Assembly (NCBI GenBank): GCA_934718275.1
Contig: CAKUZD010000005.1
Coordinates: 62,001-126,000 of the forward strand
Source: an uncultured Candidatus Melainabacteria bacterium
Lineage (GTDB): Bacteria > Cyanobacteriota > Vampirovibrionia > Gastranaerophilales > Gastranaerophilaceae
Reading direction: 5' to 3'
DNA: 64,000 nucleotides
Of this stretch, positions 26,231 through 35,964 are shown piece by piece. Made by a program: the position numbers and the translations under genes. The notes below the pieces were generated by a model. It did not search any database. It had not been told where the DNA came from and was given only the letters and a program-made list of their open reading frames with translations. The stretch's first letter is position 1; each line of letters begins with the position of its first letter.

Positions 26231-27181
26231 TTATACTAATATTTGGATTAATAATCCTGATATAATACTTATTCCTAATAAAATACCAACTATTTTTAGT
26301 GTATCTTTAATATTTTCGTTGTGTCTGCAAAGAACAAGTATGCCAAGTCCTGCATTGGATAAAAGTCCTGACATTACTGCTCCAAAGCTTATTGAACCTT
26401 TTATTAAAAGCATTGTTAATGCAATTGATACAGCACAATTAGGAATTAACCCTACAAATGCAGTTATTACCGGTTCAAAAAATTTAACTTTTCCCAACAA
26501 TAAATGTAATACGGAATGGTTTGCATATACTGTTAAAACAAAGTTTAGTAATATTGTTATTATTAAAATAAATACAAAGATATTAAGAGTATGTTTTAGC
26601 GGATGATAGATAAGTTCTCTTTTTCTTCTGTGAGAAACACTATGATGACAACAACCTTCGTGTTCATTTTCGTTGTCTGTTTCTTCTACAATTGGGATAT
26701 ATTTATTATCTTTTAAAATAAAATCAATTAAATATCCTGCGCAAACACCTATTAATAACTTAATTCCTATAATAGGTACAATATAATGAGTTTGAGATGG
26801 TTGTGCAAGTAAAATCGGAATTGCTTCATCAGAGGTTGCCAGGTAAATCCCAATTAGTGTTCCTTTTGTGATAAACCTTCTTATATATAATGTACTTGCG
26901 ATTACAGAAAAACCGCATTGAGGAATTATTGAAGCAATACTTCCGATTAATGGAGCAGATTTTTCCGATTTCTTCATAAAAGAATTAATCTTTTCTGAAT
27001 AGAAAAATTCTACAAACTCAATTATCAAAAATACAATAAACAATAACGGTAGTACGTGAAAACTATCTATAATTGCGTCACATAGCCAATCAGGCATCCC
27101 AAAACTTTCTATAATTCTGTCAAAACCTGAAAATAAACCTTCATTTAAATCATTTAATCTATTCAAAAATCCAATAAGCAT
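26231..27181 (-). CDS. Putative ten-TM heavy-metal/arsenic exporter (ArsP_2-like permease)
   Basis: 316 residues with about ten TM segments in two homologous halves. The repeated motif appears as SIIPQCGFSVIAS (first half) and GLIPNCAVSIALT (second half). The cytoplasmic loop between halves is His/Cys-rich (EHEGCCHHSVSH), suggesting metal binding. Database names for this family vary (arsenic efflux, manganese transporter), so the substrate is open. It follows a TolC-like gene by 26 bp on the same strand; TAAAAT also lies 6 nt before its ATG, so it may have its own leaderless transcript. Confidence 0.82.
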   Translation of the reverse strand: MLIGFLNRLNDLNEGLFSGFDRIIESFGMPDWLCDAIIDSFHVLPLLFIVFLIIEFVEFFYSEKINSFMKKSEKSAPLIGSIASIIPQCGFSVIASTLYIRRFITKGTLIGIYLATSDEAIPILLAQPSQTHYIVPIIGIKLLIGVCAGYLIDFILKDNKYIPIVEETDNENEHEGCCHHSVSHRRKRELIYHPLKHTLNIFVFILIITILLNFVLTVYANHSVLHLLLGKVKFFEPVITAFVGLIPNCAVSIALTMLLIKGSISFGAVMSGLLSNAGLGILVLCRHNENIKDTLKIVGILLGISIISGLLIQILV

Positions 27182-27207
27182 AATTTAATTTTAATACAAA
27201 CAGAAAA

Positions 27208-28701
27208 TTATAAATCTTGTTTGCCCTTTCTTGTTTTAATTTTCTTTTCTTCATGTTCATCACAACCGAGAACTTTATTCAAATGCTCAATCAATTCGGT
27301 TGAGTGATATTGCATAGCGTGTTCTGATTTATGGTGAATGTCTACAATATGGTAATGCATAGACATTTCAACCTGAATTAATGCAATATTGTAGTTATAC
27401 AAACAGTCAATGTAAGTTGTTATTGCGGAAATATAGTCTCTCCTAGCATTAAGCATAGCTAGGTAATTAACTTCGCCTGCTATATATTTTTTTTCTACAA
27501 CTTCAAAATTTTCTAAAGATTGTAGTACTTCTGTTTGTGCTGTAGGAATTTCTTTTTTGCATTTTTCTACATTATTAAAAGCTCGTTTTACTTCAAAATA
27601 CAAATCTTTTTTGAATAAAGTTATTTCGTTGTCTGCCAAGTTAACTTGAGCTTGTGCTCCTTTGATGCTGTGTTTTAATTCCATAAGATTAACTGTTGAA
27701 TTAAGGTTTACACCAACACGAAAACTGTTGTCTGTTGTTTGATTTGTGTTGTAAAATCCATATCCTGCATTTGCTGTTAAATCAGGAAAATAAGTTCGTT
27801 TTATATATAAAAGCGATTGTTCCATCGCGTTTTTAGTAGATATTAATACGTTTAAATCCGGACTGTTGTCATAAGCAATTTGTACAGCTTTGTCCATCGG
27901 GAAATTAAATTTCTCAGGAGTAAAAATAGGTATATCATTGTTGTTTTTTTTGTATGCAAAATTGTTGTCAAATGCAAATGTTGGTGTGTTTTTTATTGTA
28001 TAACTCGGTTGACTGTCTAAAAACATCGCATTATCTAAATCTATTTTAGCATTTTTAAAGTCATTTTGTGCATCTATTAATTGAATTTTAGCTTCGCTAA
28101 GGTGAAGTTTTGCAGTTGTCAAATCTGGATTTTTCTTTGCCAATTTTACAATATTTTCGTTAATTTCTACATTGTTTTGAGCAACTTGGAGTAATGCTTT
28201 TGCTCTTAAAAGTTTATAATATTTAGCCTTTACATCAAATAGGGTTGAACAAAGGCTGTCCATAAATTCATATTCTGCACCGATTTTATAAAATTCTTCC
28301 ATTTTTATATATGCAGTAGTTTTTCCAAAATTCCAAACAAGTTTGTTTATAGTTACACCTATTGTCGGAAGTTCTCTATAATGAGAATTGTAATAAATAT
28401 TATCAGAATTGTTTTCGTTGTAAAATCCAGCACCAGCATTTATTACCGGAAAATATTGCGAACGAGCAATTCCAAGATTACTTTTTGCGATATCAAGGTT
28501 ATATTTTTGTTTTCTTATATACGGACTGTTTTTAAAAGCTGTTGCTACGCAGTCAAAAACGGAGACGGAAATTCCATCTTTTATGGTAATCGGATTGTTA
28601 AAAAGTTCGTCTTCATCATTTTCTATTGCTAGTGTATTAGAATTATTTCCTGCTAATATAAAAGTTATTGTTATTAGTATTAGGCAGAATATCTTTTTCA
28701 T
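27208..28701 (-). CDS. TolC-family outer-membrane efflux protein
   Basis: 497 residues. Signal peptide (MKKIFCLILITITFILAG..TLA), then two OEP repeats with long alpha-helical hairpins (about 50-260 and 270-470) with the usual internal similarity: FDVKAKYYKLLRAKALLQVA and FEVKRAFNNVEKCKKEIPTA. The C-terminus is His-rich (HYHIVDIHHKSEHAMQYH), which fits metal export with the downstream permease. No membrane-fusion protein or RND/ABC pump adjoins it. Two ATGs (28707 and 28701) are possible; 28701 has TATAAT ending 6 nt upstream and no Shine-Dalgarno. Confidence 0.88.
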   Translation of the reverse strand: MKKIFCLILITITFILAGNNSNTLAIENDEDELFNNPITIKDGISVSVFDCVATAFKNSPYIRKQKYNLDIAKSNLGIARSQYFPVINAGAGFYNENNSDNIYYNSHYRELPTIGVTINKLVWNFGKTTAYIKMEEFYKIGAEYEFMDSLCSTLFDVKAKYYKLLRAKALLQVAQNNVEINENIVKLAKKNPDLTTAKLHLSEAKIQLIDAQNDFKNAKIDLDNAMFLDSQPSYTIKNTPTFAFDNNFAYKKNNNDIPIFTPEKFNFPMDKAVQIAYDNSPDLNVLISTKNAMEQSLLYIKRTYFPDLTANAGYGFYNTNQTTDNSFRVGVNLNSTVNLMELKHSIKGAQAQVNLADNEITLFKKDLYFEVKRAFNNVEKCKKEIPTAQTEVLQSLENFEVVEKKYIAGEVNYLAMLNARRDYISAITTYIDCLYNYNIALIQVEMSMHYHIVDIHHKSEHAMQYHSTELIEHLNKVLGCDEHEEKKIKTRKGKQDL

Positions 28702-28855
28702 GTTCATATTATAATTATACAATACTTGTCAAGATTGTATTATTTTTTTAATTTTGAATAAGATTAAATTTTTTAAAGTTTTATACTTGTAGTTAATATT
28801 AAAAAAGTTTTTTTGTGCTATTCTGAATATAGATTAGTAGATGATTTAATGTCGG

Positions 28856-30928
28856 ATGTTTTTGTATTGCAATCCGTATGAATATTTTGAGGGTAGAAAA
28901 ATAGCAGATAATATTCAATTTGAATTGAAAAATGATTTAGAAAATGTTGTATGTTTGGATAATTTATCAGTAATTATTCCGACAATGCAAAAAGATTTAA
29001 ATGTTTTAAATAAATTAATTGCAGAATTGGTTGATGATAATTTTGTTTCTGAAATAATAATTATTGATAATTCTACCAATGGTTTTAGTTATCCGTCAGG
29101 CAAGGTTAAGGTTATTTCGCCCGAACAAAATTTGTACGTAAATCCGGCATGGAATATAGGAGTAAATGAGGCTAAGTGCAACTATATTGCAATATTAAAT
29201 GATGATTTGATTTTGCCCGAAAATTATTGTTCGGAAGTTTTGAATTTTATAAAAAATACCGAAAATGTTGGGCTTGTAGGGATAGATACTAAAGCTTTGT
29301 TGAATACAAATAAAGAGGATTTTAATACATATCCGCTTGCCGAAACTTTAGAGTTTGAAAAAATGGATAGTTGTTATGACACAGGTTTTTGGGGCTCTGC
29401 AATTTTTGGTAAAAAAGAAAATTATCATCAAATACCTGAAAACATAAAAATTTGGTGTGGAGATAATTATTTGCAAAAAATGAATATTGATAACGGTAAA
29501 CAAAATTATCAGGTTATTAATGCTCAAATAAAACACCTTGTTTCGTTATCAGTTAATTCATCAAAAGAAATAAAAAGAATTTTGCATAATGATATTCGAA
29601 ATTATTCAAAAATTGACAAAAGATACAAAGGTCATGATTTTTATAGGCCGGATTTCGTTGGGACATTGTTTTCTATGCGGACAAGAGATTGCGGAAAACA
29701 TAAAATATTGACAGTTTTCGGTATAAAAATTTCTATTAAAAACAAGTCTAAAAAAAGGTATAAATTACAAGATAAAAAAGCATATTACGAGTTTTTAGAA
29801 AATAGGAATGCTGTTGCAAGTAACTGTTTTGTAGAATATTCAGATAAAGCTTATGATAATTCAAATTCTGTTAAACCTATCGCTTTTTATTTGCCGCAAT
29901 TTCATTCAATAGAATTGAATGATGCAAATTTTGGAAAAGGATTTACTGAGTGGGTTAATGTATCAAAAGCTTTTCCTCAGTTTGTAGGACATCATCAACC
30001 TCAAATTCCTGTTGACGTAGGGTTTTACGATTTGTCTGATGACAAGGTTATGTACAGACAGGTTGAATTGGCTAAACATTTTGGGATTTTTGGTTTCTGT
30101 TTCCATTATTATTGGTTTTCAGGTAAAAGATTGTTGGAAAAACCTATTTTTAATTACTTAAATAATAAAGAACTTGATTTGCCGTTTTGCCTATGTTGGG
30201 CTAATGAAAATTGGTCTAAATTGTGGGATGGTGGAAATAAAGAACTGTTGATGGAACAAAAACTTTTAGAAGATGATGATGAAAAGTTCTTTTATGATAT
30301 TTTACCGTTTTTTAGAGATGATAGATATATAAAAATAGATAATAAACCTGTTTTAATTGTGTATAGATTAAATTTATTTAGCGATGAAAGGATTAAGGTT
30401 TTTGTAAATAAAATTCGAGATTTGGCTAAAAAAGAAGGTTTTGAGGATATTTATTTAGTCGGCGCAAAAGTTTTTGGTTGTGAAAATCCGTTAATCTATG
30501 GAGCAGATGCAGCTGTAGAGTTTCCTCCGCTTGGAATAAATACGGAAGTAGAAGAAGCGAAATTAAAATATTTAAATAAAAATTACAAAGGTACTGTTTA
30601 CGATATAACTTCTTATGTAAAGAGTGGAAAGTATGTTCAAGGTGGGAGAAATTCAAAATTATTTAAATCTGTTTTCCCTGGATGGGATAACACTGCAAGA
30701 AAAGCTCAATCAGGTGCTTGGACATTTTTGTGTGAACCTGATATCTACAAAACTTGGTTAAAAAATATAATAAATTGGACAAAGAAAAATCATAAAAATG
30801 CAGATGAACAATTTGTATTTATAAATGCTTGGAATGAATGGGCAGAAGGTGCGCATCTAGAACCCGATAAAAAGTATGGTTATGCATACTTGCAGGCAAC
30901 AAAAGATGCGTTGGAGGAGAGTAAATAA
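28856..30928 (+). CDS. GT2-type glycosyltransferase fused to a WbsX (GH99-like) domain
   Basis: 690 residues, first gene of the glycan locus. Residues about 35-280 form a GT-A domain (LSVIIPTMQK; AILNDDL as the metal-binding DxD equivalent; NPAWNIGVNEAK) closely similar to the second domain of the protein at 38256. A short FGIKISIKNKSKKR segment (about 286-300) links it to a WbsX domain (about 340-690: FYLPQFHSIELND, GKGFTEWVN, CWANENWSKLWDG, NAWNEWAEGAHLEPD). WbsX proteins are assigned to polysaccharide synthesis; the reaction is not established. The start lacks a clear RBS. The stop overlaps the next ATG (TAATG). Confidence 0.88.
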   Translation: MFLYCNPYEYFEGRKIADNIQFELKNDLENVVCLDNLSVIIPTMQKDLNVLNKLIAELVDDNFVSEIIIIDNSTNGFSYPSGKVKVISPEQNLYVNPAWNIGVNEAKCNYIAILNDDLILPENYCSEVLNFIKNTENVGLVGIDTKALLNTNKEDFNTYPLAETLEFEKMDSCYDTGFWGSAIFGKKENYHQIPENIKIWCGDNYLQKMNIDNGKQNYQVINAQIKHLVSLSVNSSKEIKRILHNDIRNYSKIDKRYKGHDFYRPDFVGTLFSMRTRDCGKHKILTVFGIKISIKNKSKKRYKLQDKKAYYEFLENRNAVASNCFVEYSDKAYDNSNSVKPIAFYLPQFHSIELNDANFGKGFTEWVNVSKAFPQFVGHHQPQIPVDVGFYDLSDDKVMYRQVELAKHFGIFGFCFHYYWFSGKRLLEKPIFNYLNNKELDLPFCLCWANENWSKLWDGGNKELLMEQKLLEDDDEKFFYDILPFFRDDRYIKIDNKPVLIVYRLNLFSDERIKVFVNKIRDLAKKEGFEDIYLVGAKVFGCENPLIYGADAAVEFPPLGINTEVEEAKLKYLNKNYKGTVYDITSYVKSGKYVQGGRNSKLFKSVFPGWDNTARKAQSGAWTFLCEPDIYKTWLKNIINWTKKNHKNADEQFVFINAWNEWAEGAHLEPDKKYGYAYLQATKDALEESK

Positions 30929-32061
30929 TGGTAAGTTTTAATGAAGCCCCGTATTTAGGGTTAGAGTTTAATTATATAAAAGATGCAATAGATTCTCACC
31001 ATATTAGCGGAGATGGTAAATATACAAAATTATGTAACGGTTTGTTGAAAGATTATACCGATGCAGAAGCAACCTTGTTGACACATTCTTGTTCTGCAGC
31101 ATTGGAAATGAGTGCTCTACTTTTGGGTATAAAAGAAGGTGATGAAGTTATTTGTCCTTCTTATACATTTGTTACGACTGCCAGTTCTTTTGCTTTAAGG
31201 GGAGCAAAACTTGTTTTTGTTGATATCAAAAATGATACTTTGAATATTGATGAAAATAAGATAGAAGAAGCTATTACTCCGAAAACCAAAGCAATTGTTC
31301 CTGTTCATTATGCCGGAGTTTCTGCAGAAATGGATAAAATTATGGAAATAGCCCAAAGACATAATTTGTTTGTTGTTGAAGATGCTGCGCAGGCTGTCGG
31401 AAGCTATTATAAAAACAAGCCTTGTGGAAGTATTGCTGATTTGGGATGTATGAGTTTTCATGAGACAAAAAATATTTCTTCCGGAGAAGGCGGTGCTCTT
31501 TTAATTAATAATAAAAAATATGTGGAAGAAGCTGAAATTATCAGAGAAAAAGGGACTAACAGAAGTAGGTTTTTCAGAGGACAAGTAGATAAATATACTT
31601 GGGTTGAACTCGGATCTTCATATCTTCCGAGTGATATGATTGCGGCTTATTTATATCCTCAATTACAAAGGATGCATGAGATAAACGCAAAGCGATTGAA
31701 AATTTGGGATAGGTATAATGTTGCTTTTGAAGAATTTGAAAAACAAGGGAAAATAAAAAGACCGTTTATACCTGAACATTGTACGCATAATGCTCACATG
31801 TATTACTTGAGATTTAATGACTTGGATACAAGGACAAGATTTATTCAGCACATGAAAAATTATGATATCGGTTGTGTTTTTCACTATATTCCATTACATT
31901 CTTCTCCGGCAGGATTAAAATATGGCAGGTTCTTGGGGGATATGAATGTTACCAATACTGTTTCTGATACATTGGTAAGACTTCCTTTGTATTATGCTAT
32001 GGATGATAAGACACAGGATTTTGTAATAGATAAGGCTGTAGAATTTTTGAAAGGAATATAA
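30928..32061 (+). CDS. wecE: dTDP-4-amino-4,6-dideoxygalactose transaminase (WecE/RffA type)
   Basis: Makes dTDP-Fuc4N (dTDP-thomosamine) from dTDP-4-keto-6-deoxyglucose with glutamate and PLP. 377 residues, same length as E. coli WecE and similar to it along the whole chain: GDEVICPSYTFVTTASSF, VPVHYAGVSAEMDKIM, VVEDAAQAVGSYY, the PLP-Lys motif SFHETKNISSGEGGALL (Lys about 181), REKGTNRSRFFRGQVDKYTW. The start overlaps the previous stop by one base and the stop overlaps the next start the same way. RBS GGAGGAGAG lies in the preceding gene. Substrate call is from similarity; related sugar transaminases are hard to separate. Confidence 0.9.
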   Translation: MVSFNEAPYLGLEFNYIKDAIDSHHISGDGKYTKLCNGLLKDYTDAEATLLTHSCSAALEMSALLLGIKEGDEVICPSYTFVTTASSFALRGAKLVFVDIKNDTLNIDENKIEEAITPKTKAIVPVHYAGVSAEMDKIMEIAQRHNLFVVEDAAQAVGSYYKNKPCGSIADLGCMSFHETKNISSGEGGALLINNKKYVEEAEIIREKGTNRSRFFRGQVDKYTWVELGSSYLPSDMIAAYLYPQLQRMHEINAKRLKIWDRYNVAFEEFEKQGKIKRPFIPEHCTHNAHMYYLRFNDLDTRTRFIQHMKNYDIGCVFHYIPLHSSPAGLKYGRFLGDMNVTNTVSDTLVRLPLYYAMDDKTQDFVIDKAVEFLKGI

Positions 32062-33440
32062 TGCCTATTTTTAAATTTAAAAGAGATAAAAATAGATTTA
32101 TTTTTTATATATTTGGAATAAGATTGGTTTATAATATTAATCCTTTCAAGTTTTTGGATAAAAAATTCAGAAAGAATAAACATTTTGATTGTAGAAAATT
32201 TGATATGCAGATAGCTCAAATATCAGAACAGATTTTTAAAAATCATGAGTTTACTAAAAATCCTATTAATAACAACAGAATAGGGATTTTGGCTACATTG
32301 TTTTCTGATATGGGCGGACATACGGAATGTGTAGTAAAATTAGCAGAAATGTTATCTGAACAATATGAAGTTTGTACGTTTCTTTCTCAAAAAAATATTG
32401 CTTATGAGTGGGCAAAAAATAAGATGCCGTTGTTAGAAAAATATTCTAAGGTAGATGGTTTAGATTGTGGAGAGAAAAAGGATTTAATAGAATTGTTTGA
32501 TAAAATTAATCAATTTTCTCCAAGAGTTTTGTTTGTTTATATGCACATGAATGATAGTTTTGATGCCGGAGTATTATATTTATTGCATAAATATACTGAC
32601 ATTAAAATAATTTATTGTAATCATGGTTCTCATTGTCCGGCTTTAGGTATGAGCTTTGCAGATGCGATAGGTAACACTTCTGATTCTACGTTTTATGTCA
32701 ACAAGGAGTATCGAGGATTTGATAAAAATGTATACTTTAACTTGATGGATGATAAAAAAGAAAATATTGTAGATATTTCAGAAGAAGAAAAATTGTCAAT
32801 TAGAAAAGGTTTAGGAATAAAAGAAGGTAATTATTTTACGTTATCAGGAGCTACTTCTTATAAGTTTTTTGAAAATGGAACTTCTCCTTATTTTGAAATG
32901 ATAAAAAGGCTTTTAGCCAAAGAACCTAATTTGCAGCATGTAGTTATCACAAAATTTAGCGATGAAGAAAAACAGGTATTTGAAAAAATTTTTGAAAATA
33001 GTCAAGAAAAAGATAGGTTGAAAATATTGAATTTCACGTCTGAATATTCTAAACTTTTCCAAAGTTGCGATGTGTTTGTAGATAGTTTTCCTATGGCTTC
33101 AGCATTTGCTCATGTTGAAATGATGAAGCATAAAGGAGTAAGCGTTGTAAAAATAAATACCCAAAATGCGTTGTATTCTTTTCAGGAATATTTTCCAAAA
33201 GATTATAAATATAAGTTTGCAGAGGTTTTTGAGATGGAAGATGGAATAATAGAATTATTGCATAATCCTGAAAAACGAAAAATTGTTGGAGAAGAATTAT
33301 ATAAACATTATCTTGATAATTTTGAACTCTCAAAGGCAAAGAACGAGTTTATAAATATTATTGAAAATTCAGAACATATAGAAGATTTATATGTGCATTT
33401 GGATGAAAATTTGAAATTTAATGTGGAGATAGAAAAATGA
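32061..33440 (+). CDS. Probable GT-B glycosyltransferase
   Basis: 459 residues. The N-terminus has the FYIFGIRLVYN motif seen at the ends of other proteins of this locus. The Rossmann-like half begins near IGILATLFSDMGGHTECVVK (about 73-92, as in GT4 N-domains that bind acceptor). The C-terminal half has a donor-side pattern (VVITKFSD; LKILNFTSEYSKLFQSCDVFVDSFPM), where VDSFP resembles the O-GlcNAc-transferase-like C-domain. Family number is uncertain. ATG overlaps both neighbours (TAATG before, ATGA after). Confidence 0.75.
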   Translation: MPIFKFKRDKNRFIFYIFGIRLVYNINPFKFLDKKFRKNKHFDCRKFDMQIAQISEQIFKNHEFTKNPINNNRIGILATLFSDMGGHTECVVKLAEMLSEQYEVCTFLSQKNIAYEWAKNKMPLLEKYSKVDGLDCGEKKDLIELFDKINQFSPRVLFVYMHMNDSFDAGVLYLLHKYTDIKIIYCNHGSHCPALGMSFADAIGNTSDSTFYVNKEYRGFDKNVYFNLMDDKKENIVDISEEEKLSIRKGLGIKEGNYFTLSGATSYKFFENGTSPYFEMIKRLLAKEPNLQHVVITKFSDEEKQVFEKIFENSQEKDRLKILNFTSEYSKLFQSCDVFVDSFPMASAFAHVEMMKHKGVSVVKINTQNALYSFQEYFPKDYKYKFAEVFEMEDGIIELLHNPEKRKIVGEELYKHYLDNFELSKAKNEFINIIENSEHIEDLYVHLDENLKFNVEIEK

Positions 33441-34138
33441 AAAAGGTAGCAATATTGCAATCAAATTATATTCCTTGGAAAGGGTATTTTGATATTATTG
33501 ATTCCGTTGATGAATTTATATTTTATGACGAAATGCAGTATACAACAAGAGATTGGCGAAATAGAAACAAGATTAAAACACAAAATGGATTAAAGTGGTT
33601 GACAGTTCCTGTAAATGGAAAAGGGTGCCAAGTTACAGGGTTAAAAATAAGTGAGGCAAAAATCTCAGATAATTCTTGGATTGTTTCTCATTGGAACTCT
33701 ATTCAATTAAATTATGCTAAAGCTCCGTATTTTAAAGAATATAAAGAGTTTTTTGAAAATTTATACAAAGATTGCGGAAATGAAGAATTTATTTGTAATG
33801 TAAATTATAAATTTATTTTAGGTATAAATGAATTGCTTGGAATAAACACTAAAATAACGTATGATAAAGATTATGGTTTGATAGAAGGCAAAACAGAAAG
33901 ACTTGTTGATTTGGTAAAAAAAGCAGGAGGTACAGAATACTTGTCCGGCCCTGCAGCGAAAGACTATATCGTAAAAGAATGTTTTGACAAAGAGAATATC
34001 AAATTGTCTTGGATGGACTATTCAGGATATAGAGAGTATCCTCAATTGTTCCCCCCATTTGAACATGGCGTAACCGTTTTAGACTTAATTTTTAATACAG
34101 GAAAAGATGCAATAAATTATATAAGAAATAAAGGATAA
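33437..34138 (+). CDS. WbqC family protein
   Basis: 233 residues. WbqC signatures: AILQSNYIPWKGYFDIID at the N-terminus, DEMQYTTRDWRNRNKIK, WLTVPV, and YLSGPAAKDY in the C-terminal third. WbqC proteins occur in O-antigen and capsule loci and are thought to take part in sugar N-acyl modification, but the chemistry is unproven. Overlaps the previous gene by 4 bp (ATGA) and is 6 bp before the NAD-epimerase gene. This begins a four-gene cassette (WbqC, epimerase, ATP-grasp, phosphoesterase). Confidence 0.9.
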   Translation: MKKVAILQSNYIPWKGYFDIIDSVDEFIFYDEMQYTTRDWRNRNKIKTQNGLKWLTVPVNGKGCQVTGLKISEAKISDNSWIVSHWNSIQLNYAKAPYFKEYKEFFENLYKDCGNEEFICNVNYKFILGINELLGINTKITYDKDYGLIEGKTERLVDLVKKAGGTEYLSGPAAKDYIVKECFDKENIKLSWMDYSGYREYPQLFPPFEHGVTVLDLIFNTGKDAINYIRNKG

Positions 34139-34144
34139 GTATAA

Positions 34145-34984
34145 ATGAAAAAGATTTTAATAATTGGGAATACTTCAAATTTAGCAAAAGCATTAATTAA
34201 CCAATTAGCTACTTTTGAAATTTATACGGCCGGTCGTAATGGGGCAGATTATTATTTTGATGCAGAAGAAGAAACATTGGATGAAAAAGTTTTAAAGAGT
34301 AAGTTTGATGTAATAATTAATACAATGGCAAGTTTTGGTAGTAGTTCTACATCAGATTATTATAAGACTGAAAAAATAAATGTACTTGGTTGTTTAAAAA
34401 TTTGTGAACTAGCAAAAATGACTGAATGTAAACATCTTGTTCAAATATCATCTATTTCCCAAAAATATAAAGAAAATGCTCCTTATTATAATATATATTC
34501 AGTTTCTAAAAGACATGCAGATGAGTTGATTAAATTGTATTGTAAACAAGAGAAAATACCTTATACTATTTTAATGCCATCACAAATATACGATTTTAAG
34601 GGAAAATGTGAAAAGCATCAAAGTTTTTTGTATTCAATAATAAGACAGGTAAAAAATAATCAAAATATAACAATCTATGGGACTAATGACGCAAAAAGAA
34701 ATTATATTTATATAGGAGATATAGTTCAAATTATTGAAAAAGTTATTGATATGAATGTTTTGGGAGAATATTGTTGTTGTGCTTTAAAAGATACTAGAAT
34801 TAGTGAATTGGTAAGTGCAACTAAAAAATATACGCATAGCGGTAGCAAGATTATATTTGATAATACTAAAAATAATATTTTAGACTTGCCGGATGTTTAT
34901 GATAATGATTTATACAAAATAATAAATTATATGCCCCAAATGCCTATTGAAAATGGGGTTGAACAGGTTTTAAAGGAGATGTAA
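34145..34984 (+). CDS. NAD-dependent epimerase/dehydratase (extended SDR)
   Basis: 279 residues. N-terminal nucleotide-binding motif ILIIGNTSNLAKALINQL, a divergent form of GxxGxxG (G-N-T-S-N-L-A). Active-site YxxxK in NIYSVSKRHADEL with the upstream Ser in QISSISQ. The C-terminal substrate domain includes KRNYIYIGDIV, a usual SDR-epimerase mark. The glycine motif is weak, so cofactor binding may be altered. Substrate unknown; by context a nucleotide sugar. Its stop overlaps the ATP-grasp start (TAATG). Confidence 0.85.
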   Translation: MKKILIIGNTSNLAKALINQLATFEIYTAGRNGADYYFDAEEETLDEKVLKSKFDVIINTMASFGSSSTSDYYKTEKINVLGCLKICELAKMTECKHLVQISSISQKYKENAPYYNIYSVSKRHADELIKLYCKQEKIPYTILMPSQIYDFKGKCEKHQSFLYSIIRQVKNNQNITIYGTNDAKRNYIYIGDIVQIIEKVIDMNVLGEYCCCALKDTRISELVSATKKYTHSGSKIIFDNTKNNILDLPDVYDNDLYKIINYMPQMPIENGVEQVLKEM

Positions 34985-35964
34985 TGAATAAACAGTATAA
35001 TGTATTAGTTACAGGGATTGGTGCAGTTATTGGGTATGGTGTTATTAAAAGTTTACCAAAAAACTGTTATGTTGTTGGTAGTGATATATATTCTGATGCT
35101 GTTGGGCAACATTGGGTTGATAAATTTGTTCAGGCTCCATATACCAGTTCGCCCGAATATATGGGGTGGCTAAAAAATGTTATAAGTGAAAATAAAATAG
35201 ATATTGTTTTCCCGGGGATTGAGCAAGATGTTCATTTTATATCTGCAAATATTGAAGAACTTTCTGATTTGTCTTGCAAGTTTGTTATAAATAAACAATA
35301 TTTAATTGATGTTACTAAAGATAAATTAAAAACTTATAATTATTTAAAAGAAAAATTCCCTGAAAATGTAATTTTAAGTATAGATAAAATAGATTGGGAT
35401 TATATTACGGATAATGTAAAACTTCCTTTTTTACTTAAACCAAAATGTAGTTACGCATCAAAAGGAATTGTAAAAATTAACACTAAAGATGAATTTGATT
35501 TTTATACAAAACATGAACCTCAAAGATTTATTGCTCAGCCGATTATTGGAGATAATGATAATGAATACACTGTTGCAACTTTTGGCTATGGTGATGGAAA
35601 ATGTGGCCCAATTATTGCTTTCCGTAGAAAATTATCTCAAGAAGGAGCAACTGCCAAAGCTGTAACATACTTTGATGAAAGTTTAGAAAAATTAATAAAA
35701 AAAATGTGTGAATATATAAAACCGCTAGGCCCTACTAATTTTCAATTTAGGAAAATAGATGAATGCTATAAATTGTTGGAAATTAATCCGAGAATTTCTA
35801 GTTCAACATCTTTAAGAAAAGCTTTCGGCTATAATGAAGCAGAAATGTGTATTGATTATTTTCTAAATAATTCAAAAACTGTTATTGAAAAAACAAATAT
35901 AAAAAAAGGTGCAGCACAAAGATATATAGAGGATTATATTACTTATGATAGCGATAATATCTGA
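34984..35964 (+). CDS. ATP-grasp ligase in the glycan locus
   Basis: 326 residues. Pre-ATP-grasp Rossmann domain (VLVTGIGAVIGYGVIKSL; then DIVFPGIEQD). ATP-grasp core follows: FLLKPKCSYASKGIVKI (glycine-rich lid equivalent), then NFQFRKIDECYKLLEINPRIS with the metal-binding E-x-N. Looks like the CarB/PylC-type group found in polysaccharide loci, which join a carboxylate to an amine; by inference it could attach an amino acid or acyl group to an amino sugar. Overlaps the following gene by 20 bp, an unusually large overlap in this locus. Confidence 0.88.
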   Translation: MNKQYNVLVTGIGAVIGYGVIKSLPKNCYVVGSDIYSDAVGQHWVDKFVQAPYTSSPEYMGWLKNVISENKIDIVFPGIEQDVHFISANIEELSDLSCKFVINKQYLIDVTKDKLKTYNYLKEKFPENVILSIDKIDWDYITDNVKLPFLLKPKCSYASKGIVKINTKDEFDFYTKHEPQRFIAQPIIGDNDNEYTVATFGYGDGKCGPIIAFRRKLSQEGATAKAVTYFDESLEKLIKKMCEYIKPLGPTNFQFRKIDECYKLLEINPRISSSTSLRKAFGYNEAEMCIDYFLNNSKTVIEKTNIKKGAAQRYIEDYITYDSDNI

